From Thelephora terrestris (taxonomy: Eukaryota; Basidiomycota; Agaricomycetes; Thelephorales; Thelephoraceae): 64,000 bases of DNA. The stretch covers positions 310,001-374,000 of the forward strand of contig WIUZ02000008.1 of assembly GCA_015956445.1 (NCBI GenBank). The letters run 5' to 3'. Positions 23,001 through 33,889 of this stretch are shown here, one piece after another (the first letter of the stretch is position 1; every line of letters begins with the position of its first letter). The position numbers and the translations under genes are program-made. The notes beneath the pieces are model-generated. The model saw only the letters and a program-made list of their open reading frames with translations. It did no database searches and was not told the origin of the DNA.

Positions 23001-24778
23001 GGTTACCAACATCATGGGGTTCACATACTGCAGCCACATCACTCCCCTTCCCAACCCAATCAGCTGTATGGTCCCCATGCAGCAGGTTCATTGCAATTAG
23101 TGCATCTAACACTATAAGAGTGGACATACTAGATCCAGAGACTCTGCAGCGACTTCAAAGCCTTGAATACTCACAGGAAATAGCTGCATTTCCATTGGAG
23201 CACACTTTCTCCCCAGATGTGCAGATGTTAACCTGCTTGGCTTGCACCTCTCGTTACCACTTTGGTTCTTACATGGTGCTTATTGTTACTTGGGACCTCC
23301 AGACAGGTGGTGTAGCCAGTGCCATTAGAAGACAAATTAGGCCCATCAGTAATAAGGGGATTGCATACTCAACAAATGGGAAGATGGTTGGAATTCTTCA
23401 TCTGTCTGATGAAGGAGCCATAATCTCCATATATGACATTGTCTCTGGTGTGTACATGCATGATACTTATTGTAGTACAACATGTCCAGAATATATCTGG
23501 TCTCATGGGGGAGCCATCCATGTTGCAACTGCTACGTCAACCACTGTGATGATCCAAGAAGTTGGGTTTGCCCCAGATGCTACATGTGTAGAGGTCAAGA
23601 CTTTGTCTATCCCAGCGCGCATAACCCACATAAATCAAGCTCAATTCCTCTTTACCTCAAACCAGCTTACCATCATCTACAAAGGAGACATGCCTGGAGT
23701 CCTAGTATGGAGTCTTCAGGATTCCAAATGCCTGTTATACCATGAGGGTATTGACTTCATCCTCCCGATGACCTTTTCCTCCAATGGACAGTTCTCTGCA
23801 TGCTCAACTTCTGGGACAGAAGTTTATGTCTGGAGGGAGTCTCCCACTGGTTATACATTCTATACAAAGCTCTCAGCCATCACAGAGCAACCCATGGTAC
23901 TCCTCTCTCCAAATGGTAAATCAATCATTGGAGTTTGTGACTCTTCAATCCAATTATGGCACACAAAGAGTTTTATCACCACCCCCTCTGCCATCCCCAC
24001 TCAAGTTGATGAACACATCAGAGATTTTCTCCTGTGTTTTCATGCTGAAAGGCCATTGGCAGTGGTCATGCGGCAGGGGGAGAACACAGTGACAGTACTT
24101 GATCTTGAGTCTGGTCTCCCACAGTTGACCATTGAGACTTCTATGGAAGTTTATGGTCTCAGGGTAATTGGAGATACCATTGTCATCATTGGTGGGGGTA
24201 AAGTCATCACTTGGAACCTACTAGAAGGGAAATTTTCTCCTGATGGTGAGATTACTGTCAATGACAGTGATCTGATCATGAATCTCTTTGGGTATCTTGG
24301 TGGCAAAATTATTGCTACATCAATATCCCTTGATCTTCGTTACATTGCCATCCTTCGTACTGGGGACTTTGATTTTGTGAGGGTTTATGATGCAGCTGCT
24401 GGCAAGCCCTGTGTTAATTCATATGTAGTAAATGGGGGGCAACCACTGTGGTTCACTCCAGGAAGACCTGACATCTGCTGTACTCTCCCTGGAAAAGGAG
24501 CAGAGGTGGTGACAATTAATCAGAACAGGCTTCTGAAAAGCCCAATTGAGGTATCCATGGCTGATCTTGAAGATATATCATGGGGGTGCCCCTGGAAAAA
24601 ATCTGGTGGTTACCAAGTCACAGATGATGGGTGGATAGTTGGTGGGAACAAGAAGCGGTTGTTGATGTTGCCTCCTCCTTGGCAACCACACATGGAAAAT
24701 CGGGTCTGGAATAGAAAATTTCTTGCATTACTGCATGGTTCCATACCTGAACCTGTTATTTTGAAGTTAGAACCATGA
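20059..24778 (+). CDS. NACHT NTPase with WD40-like C-terminus (NLR-like)
   Basis: The ATG at 20059 opens MSFFKKFKKSRPPSQSPTPG, as in the two fusion genes. The exon pattern is shared, with a less certain stretch at 20276-20336, then introns at 20642-20691, about 20813-20861, 20999-21048, 21093-21141, a 7-nt exon 21142-21148, the NACHT exon 21202-22766, a 56-nt intron and the last exon 22823-24778 in matching phase. P-loop GLAGTGKTT (near 21358) and Walker B IDALDEC (near 21658) are intact. The last 650 residues show degenerate beta-propeller repeats such as AVWSPCSRFIAISASNTIRV and repeated W-D/W-S blade ends. This is the usual NACHT-WD40 plan and the reference for the fusions. The NACHT half is CpG-rich and the propeller half CpG-poor. 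Confidence 0.8.
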
Positions 24779-24984
24779 CCTGTATCCTTGTTACAGTACC
24801 CAAATTGTACAAACTACATAGGGAGTGATGTAAGTATAAAATGATGATATAACTCCAAACAGTTGTAAAGAGTGTGTAAACCAAGAAAAGCTCAGAATGA
24901 CCTTTAATTAATAAGAAGCATAGAACCTTCTATGCTTGATGTTAAGAGTCTCTTGGAGAGAGCTCTTGAATTGGTCCATAGAGT

Positions 24985-25382
24985 TAATCATGATTTTGAT
25001 TAATTAGTTCCTCTGTATTTGTCAGCTTCTGGAATCAATCTTCCTTCTTGTCTTTTTGCATGTGATCCATGAGTTGTAAAGCATAATGGTTTCATAAGTC
25101 CAATCCAAGGGTCAGATTAATAAGCTGGTTGACTTCTGCAAGCAATCAGCACACATCACTTATTAATACATCCCTTGTTGCCAGTAGCCCAAAGCTTTGC
25201 TAGTCTCCAGGAGGCAATGGAGGGCCAGGTAGGGGGGATCTTTGTAAAGGTCCGCCGGCACATGTTCATGAATTGTACCTCAGGTCTTCTGGGGTATCTT
25301 GACTAGCAGCATGTTCCACATATTGGACCTTTGAGTCATTAGGCATAGGGGTATATAGCATAATAAACAGTTTACTGCCATG
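24985..25382 (+). mobile_element. 3' remnant of a TG...CA gene-bearing element
   Basis: It aligns with the 3' non-coding part of the elements ending at 31854 and 35574, starting at the position of their stop codon (GATTTTGATTAATTAG). Shared landmarks are CCAAGGGTCAGATTAATAAG, ACATCCCTTGTTG and TCTTCTGGGGTATCTTGACT. Similarity ends exactly at CCATG, where the TGTCAG unit begins at 25383, so the latter probably cut it. Confidence 0.7.
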
Positions 25383-27383
25383 TGTCAGGACCACTCTACC
25401 CCAACAACTACCAGTGCACTGAGCCGACTCCACAGAGTACTCACTAGTCCAACTAGTTGTGAGAGGATGGTCACACCTCTATTCTTCCGGTAGGTTGTCC
25501 GAGGTCACTACAAGTCAAGTCGAAATCCTAAAGAGAAACCCAACCTAAACCAAGCGTCGCGAGGTTTAACCAACAAGGGTTTATCTCTACAACAGGATTG
25601 ATGACTCCACCAGGGGTTTGACTGGGCGTTCCAGGTATTCTATGTTGAGAACGCTCGGGTTTGATAGTTAGGAGGCACAGTCAAACCACAGAGTGGGAGG
25701 GAGAGCAGATGGGTTGTAATGCGTTCAAACAGAAAACTCTGACTTGACCTTAACTGCAACTGGGCTGAGAAGGGCAGAGGATTTCCTGAGGTAACAAAAC
25801 TAGGGTACTATGATACAGCCACAGTTGCTACTTATACTACTAGAGTGGCCATGACGTCAGTAACCCTAATATACCCTTATCGAGACAGAACAAAAGAGTG
25901 TGAGAACGCTAAGTAAGGGAAGCAAACAAGTATGACGTGTGGGAAAATAAAGGACAAAGGACCTTACTAGCGTGTGAAGAAATGCATAAGGGAGAACAAT
26001 AGTCTGCATGAAACATAGGGGTAAAGATAACACTAGTCTTAAAAGAAATAGGAGCATAGGATCAGGAAAGTTCGTACCTGAATCTAGACCACACCCAAGG
26101 GTCAGATGAGAACCGTCCCTAGCTTCTGCAATTGGCTAGCGATAGGAACTCTATACATCCCTTGTTGTCGGTAGGCAGTGGCAACATCACAGACTAGTGG
26201 CAACCTCAAAGACGTCCAAACATGGGATAGGTCGGCCTTGGCCCATGGGACATGAGGGATTACATGTCATAGAAGTCTAGGGACTTCTAGACTTTCACTG
26301 GCGTTTCAGGCTAGCGGCTACTTCCACATTTGTTGTCCTAACCAAAGAGACCCAAAGGCGATCTCCCTGATTACATCGATGATTCTGTTCTTCTATTAAG
26401 AAGATTGTGATGAGATGTTCCACGTGTGTGTTTCAGGGTCCAGGGTTGTCATTATCATGATGTCATAAATGAGTCATCAGAGTCGTAATAGAGTTGTCAA
26501 GGTCATGAGACCTATTTTAGTGCGCGCGTGTTCTAGGCGTTCTGGAGCGAAGTTCTTCCTGGGCTGTCCTGCAGGCCAAGGTGTCAGCTTGATGTAGTAA
26601 GCCGACAATGACGGTACAGTGGCGGAAGTCGAGGGAGGTCATGTGAAGGATCACCGATCTAGGCTATGTCAGGCCGACGTGACCCTCTGCAGTTCAATAG
26701 CACTCTTGCTATCCAAACCTATTGTATAAGAGCTCAAACACACAGTAATCACTCTATACAAACCCAGGGATATGAGAAGTCTCTTCACAGACTTAGATTA
26801 GAGAGGAGGAGAAAGAAGGAGACAAGAGTCTTCAGACACTCTTACTCTTAGCACACAGCAGAGAGGTCACGGAGAATCTGATGATAACAAATCTAAGGAA
26901 GTACAGGCTAAACTACTCTGAGTATATATACTGCCTAGATTTGTTATGTAAGCAATTAACTATGGATACAAACACAGACAAACATGGTCCGTGCGTAGCA
27001 CTGCATGGTCTGTGCGTTAATGGGTGACTAATGCTACAAATTATCAGCTGATAAACGAAAGTGTGGTGGCCAATAGCAATTTGAGAGCATTACAAAGCAA
27101 TTACAAAGCATGACGTATCATGGGAATGTTCGGAAATGAATGTGGGTTTGGCTGAGTAATAGCCAATAGCAAAAGGGGAGCATATTACTAAGGATAGGGG
27201 CATATGATGTCATGTGGGTCATGCGCAGTAAACAATAGAAAAGATGACTCAGCTCCTGAGTTGTGGAAGGGGCGTGGCGTTTGGTATATAACCAAAGGGA
27301 GTTGAATGACTCAGTCTCCCAACAAACCATCCTTTGTTACCAACACAGCCAACATGCCACGAGTTGCCTTCCACTCCATTTCC

Positions 27384-29729
27384 TGTGATGATTTCGCTGT
27401 TTACCCCTTTTATTTTATTTTTCAAACACTTCATCACCACTATGTTAGTCGGTGCCCTGCCCTAAACATGGCGGTAAACTGTTTATTATGCCATATGCCC
27501 TATGATTAACGACTCAAAGTCCAATACATGGAACGTGCTACTAGTCAAGATACCCCAGAAGACCCGAGGTATAATACATGAACATGTACCGGCGGACCTT
27601 TATTAAGGATCCCCCCTACTTGGCCCTCCATTGCCTCCTGAAGATTAGTAGAGATTCAGGCTACCGACAACAAGAGATGTGTTAATAAGTGTCGCGCGTT
27701 GACCTCTTGCAGAAGTCAACCGGCTTATTAACCTGACCCTTGGATTGGACTTATGAAAACCCTTATGTTTTACGACCCATGGACCACACGCAATAAACAA
27801 GAAAGAAGATTGATTCCAATGAGCATACAAGAGGATTATCTAATCAAGTTCCCTACGAATCCTCTGCACCTGCTCTAATGCCGCTCTCACCAACTCTTCA
27901 TTCGCCCAGTTCTGCTCCCGGATTTCGTTCGGATCAACATTGGACAAGTCTTCGTAATTTGGAAGACCCTCTTCAGTATCGGAGTTGGGTTCCGAATCTG
28001 GAACGAACTCGGCATACGGATCAAAGTCCTGCACTGACCAACGGCCTCGTGGTTGAGTATAATTGGTGATGGTGATGAGAGGAGTCATTCTCCTACCCGG
28101 ACGAGGAGTGTCACAACGAACGACTCCCAAGTTCTCGTAGAACTTGTCGCTCCCGATTTTGATGACCTCATCATCAATCAGCACCAACCGACCCTCAACC
28201 GGAACCACAAACCGAGCAGGTGGTGATTTGGCCCGATGCGGAATCATCGGCTCTTCTTCCTCAATTCGGACCTCTGGCTCCGAACACCTCCTCTGCAACT
28301 CTCGGACTTCTCTGGTCAATTCAGAGACACGACGGGTAAGACGAACCTAAAGGAATAGGGTTAAAAGATACCGAAAACCTTCAACCCCTACCCCTTACCT
28401 TGTCGTCCTCCAATTCTCCAGTCTTAGTGACCAGAGCCCGAACCAAGTCCTTGAGAGTAGTCAACTCTCCCTTCAACAGATCAATATCGGCCAACTGCCG
28501 AATGATCGAATCCTCTTGACCGTGAATAACATCTTGCATACTTTCCTTCCATTCTTCCAGCTTCTTCGTGGCTTCCTTCCTGTTGTCAATCCGAGTCTGG
28601 GCATAAGCCAACTCGTCCATCAACATAGTACCAACATTATTCGTATGAATAACACTGGACTCGAAGATTGAACCAAATGTTTCCATTGGTTCATGGACGA
28701 CGTCGACCTCACGGGAAAGGAGCTCCGTCGCATATGGGTTAGTCTCGATACGCGCCAACTTGCGCAGAGACACCCTACGAGAAGCCTGGATGAAATCCCT
28801 GAAACCTAAAAGGAGTATGGTTAGCTTTCCTAAATTGGAATGCGCGACCAGGCCCCCCACTTAAGTCGGTAAATCCCTCGCCGGGATTGGCGGTGGCGGA
28901 GCGGTCCATAACACTCCCAAGAGAAGGATATGGATGGGAACGATCCCCACGAGCATGAGGATGACGATCGAAATTATAATTGTTCTCCTGAACAGGAGAG
29001 GGAGTAAGGCAGTGGGAGACTGAGCAGAAGGCAACTCAAGGCATGCTGGCTGTGGATGTAACAAAGGTGGTTTGTTGGGAGATTGAGTCATCCAACCCCC
29101 TTTAGTTATATACCAAACGCCACACCCCTTCCATGACTCAGGAGCTGAGTCATCTTTTCTATTGTTTACTGCGCATGACCCACATGACATCATATGCCCC
29201 TATCCTTAGTAATATGCTCCCCTTTTGCTATTGGCTATTACTCAGCCAACCCACATTCATTTCCGAACATTCCCAAGATACATCATGCTTTGTAATCGCT
29301 TTGTAATGCTCTCAAATTGCTATTGGCCACCACACTTTCGTTTATCAGCTGATAATTTGTAGCATTAGTCACCCATTAACGCACAGACCATGCAGTGCTG
29401 TGCACGGACCATGTTTGTCTGTGTTTGTATCAATAGTTAATTGCTTACATAACAAATCTAGGTAGTATATATACTCAGAGTAGTTTAGCCTGTACTTCCT
29501 TAGATTTGTTATCATCAGATTCTCCGTGACCTCTCTGCTGTGTGCTAAGAGTAAGAGTGTCTGAAGACTCTTGTCTCCTTCTTTCTCCTCCTCTCTAATC
29601 TAAGTCTGTGAAGAGACTTCTCATATCCCTGGGTTTGTATAGAGTGATTACTGTGTGTTTGAGCTCTTATACAATAGGTTTGGATAGCAAGAGTGCTATT
29701 GAACTGCAGAAGGTCACGTCGGCCTGACA
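27384..29729 (-). mobile_element. Gene-bearing TG...CA element A, nested in element B
   Basis: It is 2346 bp long and inserted in opposite orientation into exon 1 of the element-B gene. The 5-bp duplication TTTCC flanks it at 27379-27383 and 29730-29734, and removing it restores an exon with the same length as the intact copy C. In its own orientation it runs TGTCAGGCCG...AATCATCACA. This copy defines the element ends without ambiguity. Confidence 0.92.
27840..29044 (-). pseudogene. Element-A coiled-coil gene, inactivated
   Basis: Same three-exon gene as at 33890, read from 29044 leftwards. The third codon is TGA (CGA in the other copies), and the first donor site has changed (GACTTAAGT for GACTTAGGT). 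The long second exon (28402-28806) and third exon (27840-28319) remain open and close in sequence to copy C, so the damage is recent. Confidence 0.8.
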
Positions 29730-30606
29730 TTTCCCATCGCCTTACTCCCTCTCCTGTTCAGGAGAACAACTACAACTTCGACCGCCATCCTCATGCTCAT
29801 GGGGATCGTTCCCGCCCTTACCCCACCTTGGGGAGTGTTATGGACCGCTCCGCCACCGCTGATCCCGATGAGGGATTTACCGATCTAGGTGGGGGGCCTG
29901 GTCGCGCATTCCAATTTAGGAAAGCTAACCAAACTCCTTTTAGGTTTCCGGGATTTCATCCAAGCTTCTCGTAGGGTATCTCGGCGCAAGTTGGCGCGTA
30001 TCGAGACTAATCCTTATGCGGTGGAGCTTCTTTCCCGCGAGGTCGACGTCGTCCATGAACCAATGGAAACTTTTGGTTCTATCTTTGAATCCAGCGTTAT
30101 TCATATGAATAATGTTGGTGCGATGTTGATGGACGAGTTGGCTTATGCCCAGACTCAGATTGATACCAGGAAAGAAGACGTGAAGAAGCTTGAAGAATGG
30201 AAGGATAGTATGCAGGACGTTATCCACGGTCAAGAGGATAGCATCGTTCGGCAGTCAGCCGATATCGATTTGTTGAAGGGGGAGTTAACTACTCTCAAAG
30301 ACTTGGTTCGAGCTCTGGTCACTAAGACTGGAGAATTGGAGGACGACAAGGTAAGGGGTCGGGGTAGAACTTCTTTTGGTTTGTTCTAACCCGATTTCTT
30401 TAGGTCCACCTTACTTGTCGTGTCTCCGAGTTGACCGGAGAAGTCCGAGAGTTGCAAAGGAGGTGTTCGGAACCAGAGGTCCGGATTGAGGAAGAAGAGC
30501 CAATGATTCCAGCGCGGGCCGAGTCTCCTCCTGCTCGATTCGTAGTCCCGGTCGAGGGTCAGTTGGTCCCAGTGGATGATGAGGTCATCGAGATCGGGAG
30601 TGATGA

Positions 30607-31090
30607 CACTGGGGGCGAGGGGACCTGGAAACAAGTGATTACATGCTGAAAACATTGTGAGACCAGGTGCACTTCTCTCACAATGTTACCACTGATTATA
30701 GATGGGAAACATTTTGAATGTAAACTTGGCATGTGACTGAAATGTTTCCACCGGCAATGGGTTGATTACATTTCAGATGTAACTTTGACATGTGTTTGGG
30801 ATGTATTCACAAACCCGCATTCAGTTAACATGTGACGTAATTGCCTTATAAGGAAATTACGTCACATGTTAACTGAATGCGGGTTGGTGAATACATCCCA
30901 AACACATGTCAAAGTTACATCTGAAATGTAATCAACCCATTGCCGGTGGAAACATTTCAGTCACATGCCAAGTTTACATTCAAAATGTTTCCCATCTATA
31001 ATCAGTGGTAACATTGTGAGAGAAGTGCACCTGGTCTCACAATGTTTTCAGCATGTAATCACTTGTTTCCAGGTCCCCTCGCCCCCAGTG
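30607..31090. mobile_element. 484-bp hairpin MITE, CACTG...CAGTG, 3-bp TSD
   Basis: The whole element is one near-perfect inverted repeat with arms of about 240 bp around a centre near 30849 (CCTTATAAGG). The ends are CACTGGGGGCGAGG and its complement. TGA is duplicated on both sides (30604-30606 and 31091-31093), and deleting the insert restores alignment with the element-C gene. CACTR termini and 3-bp duplications are typical of the CACTA/CMC superfamily, to which Plavaka belongs. Confidence 0.9.
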
Positions 31091-31927
31091 TGAGTTCTAT
31101 GAGAACTTGGGAGTTGTCCGTCGTGATACTCCTCGTCCGGGTAGGAGAATGACTCCTCTCATCACCATTACCAATTATACTCAACCCCGAGGTCGTTGGC
31201 CAGTACAGGACTTTGATCCATACGCCGAGTTCGTTCTGGATTCGGAGCCCAACTCTGATACTGAGGAGGGTCTTCCTAATTACGAGGACTTGTCCGATGT
31301 TGATCCGAACGAAATTTGACAAGCAAACTGGGTGAACGAAGAATTGGTGAGAGCGGCATTAGAGCAGGTGCAAAGGATTCGTAGGGAGCTTGATTAGATA
31401 ATCCTCTTGTATGCTCATTGGAATCAATCTTCTTTCTTGTTTATTGCGTGTGGTCCATGGGTCGTAAAACATAAGGGTTTTCATAAGTCCAATCCAAGGG
31501 TCAGGTTAATAAGCCGGTTGACTTCTGCAAGAGGTCAACGCGCGACACTTATTAATGCATCCCTTGTTGTCGGTAGCCTGAATCTCTACTAATCTTCAGG
31601 AGGCAACGGAGGGCCAAGTAGGGGGATCTTTAATAAAGGTCCGCTGGTACCTGTTCACGTATTATACCTCGGGTCTTCTGGGGTATCTTGACTAGTAGCA
31701 CGTTCCATGTATTGGACTTTGAGTCATTAATCATAGGGCATATGGCATAATAAACAGTTTACCGCCATGTTTAGGGCAGGGCACCGACTAACATAGTGGT
31801 GATGAGACATTGAAGAAAGGGAAATAAAAGGGGGTAAACGACGAAATCATCACAGGCTATAAGAAGGACGCCTTCTTGGAGCCATCCTTGATCAGCAACA
31901 CCAACAACTTCCCCACATCTTACCAAC

Positions 31928-32208
31928 ATGTCTCTCACCAACAACCACACCTACAAGGCCGCCAAAAGCATTTCCACTATCACCCACCTTGATCGTAGGG
32001 CTAGCAGCATCAAGACCTATGCCTGTGAAGCAGGGGAACTGTACTGTTCCGATGACCAGGTAGGTCGTACGGTATCAGCGGTTTTGCAGCTGAACTAACG
32101 ATCTTCTAGCTTCTCAAAGCTGCGCTCCAAGTAGACCCCAAACGTCTCAGGGAGACAATTGGAAAGGCTCCGCCATTGTCCTGGGATGACAAACTCTGGT
32201 ACCATTGA
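31928..32208 (+). CDS. Short two-exon gene of TGTCAG unit E
   Basis: Exons 31928-32059 and 32110-32208 join in phase to a 76-aa product starting MSLTNNHTYKAAKSISTITH and ending in WDDKLWYH. A TATA-like GGCTATAAG stands 70 bp upstream with an A/C-rich leader between. Basic and soluble; no known motif. Element B landed between the rest of the upstream region and this TATA, so present transcription is doubtful. Confidence 0.45.
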
Positions 32209-32350
32209 ACAGGGGCTAATTGGGCTAGGGTCCAATGGGGAGAAGATGGGGTGCCCTGTCAGCGTCAATGAAGGTAGTCCTTGGTTGTACGATGCCTCCT
32301 AGCTCCGTAGGGACGAGTAGGGAGGACTGGAAGGTGAGTAGGGAAGAGTA

Positions 32351-32390
32351 GGGAAACATCGGGAAACATCGGGAAACATCGGGAAACATC
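32351..32390 (+). repeat. Four perfect 10-bp tandem repeats in a purine-rich tract
   Basis: GGGAAACATC occurs four times in a row, embedded in 32290-33170 where the plus strand is overwhelmingly A and G (motifs GGGAAG, GGAGGT, ACAATAGGGAG). The tract lies in the leader of unit F and has no coding potential I believe, although the pyrimidine strand is open for long stretches. Confidence 0.85.
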
Positions 32391-33789
32391 GGGAAGGTCG
32401 GGAGACGTAGATAACAAGATAGAACTAAAGATGACCAAAGATAACTAAAGGGGATCAACAAGACAGATGAGGAAACAACGAGGGAAAACTTCAGGACAAC
32501 GACGAGAACTTTGGGATGTCGGGATCTTCGGGACGACGACAAGAACACAGGGACGATGAGGAGGACACAAGGACACAGGTACAACGATGAGAACAATAGG
32601 GAAGACGAGGGAGGCTATAGGGAGACAACGACGACGAGTGGAGAACAATAGGGAGAGGAAAACATGGGAATCAGTCCCCTGGATTTTTCTGTTTTTAGTC
32701 TATCAAATACAGAGGCTTATATACTACTCTAGGAGGCTCTGAGAACAAAGGAAGCAAGAGGGAATGAACCAAATGATGTCAAATGAACCAAATGACGAGT
32801 CCATGACATAGGAAGGGCTAGGGATTGAAGAGAACAACAAAAGAAAGGGATGTGGTTGAGAAATGAACCAAAAGGAAGTGATCGAGCATAGGGATTGAGG
32901 GATCGAAGGAGATGGTGTAGGGAGATGTCGCGAAGGTGTAGGGAGGTCGGGAAGAGATATAGGGAGGAGTCGCGAATGGTGCAGTGTTGGGAGGGATATA
33001 GGGAGGTCAGGGGGGGTAGCAAAAGATAGGGAGCATAGAACTATGTCGGGAGAGTCGCGAAGCATCGGGATGAATAGGAAAGTATATGGAAGGGAATAGT
33101 GAGGTGGAGGGAGATATAAGGATATGTAGGGAGATATAGGAATGCTTAGGGATTGGTAGGGAGGTGTAGAGGGTGTCAGGCCGACGTGACCTTCTGCAGC
33201 AATAGCACTCTTGCTATCCAAACCTATCGTATACAGAGGTCAAACACACAGTTATTGCTCTGATACAAACCCAGGGATATGAGAAGTCTCTTCACAGACT
33301 AGAGTAGAGGAAGGAGAAAGAAGGAGACAAGGGTCGTCAAACGCTCTTGCTCTTAGCACACAGCAGAGAGGTCACGGAGAGTCTGATGATAACAAATCTA
33401 AGGAGTACAGGCTAAACTACTCTGAGTATATATACTACTTAGATTTGTGATGTGACTGTGACTAATAACAGTCCTATGGATACATACACAGACAAACATG
33501 GTCCGTGCGCAGCACTGCATGGTCTGTGCTTTAATGGGTGACTAATGCTACAAATTATCAGCTGATAAACGAAAGTGTGGCGGCCAATAGCAATTTGAGA
33601 GCATTACAAAGCAAGTTACAAAGCATGACGTATCGTGGGAATGGTCCAGGCCCATGACGCGTCTATGACATAGCGTGAGAACGAATGTGGGAATGGCTGA
33701 CTAACAGCCAATAGCAAAAGGGGAGCATATGACTAAAGATAGGGGCATATGATGTCATGTGGGTCATGCGCAGCAAACAATAGAAAGAA

Positions 33790-33835
33790 TGACTCAGCTC
33801 CTGAGTCGTGGAAGGGGCGTGGCGTTTGGTATATA
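33790..33835 (+). promoter_or_regulatory. Element promoter: TGACTCA palindrome and TATA box
   Basis: GACTCAGCTCCTGAGTC (33791-33807), a 7-bp palindrome around a 3-nt centre holding TGACTCA/TGAGTC sites of the bZIP AP-1/Gcn4 type, is followed by TATATA at 33830 and the ATG at 33890. The same arrangement is kept near 27250 in B and, reversed, near 29140 in A. Confidence 0.6.
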
Positions 33836-33889
33836 ACCAAAGGGGGTTGGATGACTGGGTCTCTCAACAAACCCGCCTTTGTTACAAAC

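Larger units (their letters stand above)
27354..31397 (+). pseudogene. Element-B coiled-coil gene, broken by two insertions
   Basis: Its first codons are at 27354 (MPRVAFHSIS); the exon resumes at 29735, after element A and the repeated target copy, with HRLTPSPVQ. The second exon spans about 29945-30351 and the third runs from about 30404 with the MITE in the middle to the TAG at 31395. Compared with the intact gene at 33890 it also has a nonsense codon at 31317 (CGG to TGA). The coiled-coil exon is still well kept. Confidence 0.8.
26667..31854 (+). mobile_element. Gene-bearing TG...CA element B, hosting element A and a MITE
   Basis: It starts TGTCAGGCCGACG and ends AAATCATCACA, and is flanked by the 5-bp duplication GGCTA (26662-26666 and 31855-31859). 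Removing the nested insertions at 27384-29729 and 30607-31090 with their target duplications leaves about 2350 bp, the size of A and C. The target is the TATA sequence of unit E. No terminal repeats and no polymerase or integrase genes are seen. Confidence 0.85.
25383..32256 (+). mobile_element. TGTCAG-type unit E with a 76-aa gene, split by element B
   Basis: It begins TGTCAGGACCACTC at 25383, inside an older element. It runs to 26666, is interrupted by element B (26667-31854), and resumes at 31855 with TATA sequence GGCTATAAGAAGG followed 70 bp later by the gene at 31928. The right end is not defined: sequence runs directly into the next TGTCAG at 32257. Its long leader shares short landmarks with the 3' part of A/B/C (CATCCCTTGTTGTCGGTAG near 26157), so it is a distant relative. 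No reverse transcriptase or integrase is present. Confidence 0.5.

Noticed and set aside
32724-33221. A 165-codon minus-strand frame rich in Pro, Ser, Leu and Ile.
   Set aside because: It is the pyrimidine strand of the purine tract, where stops are rare by composition.
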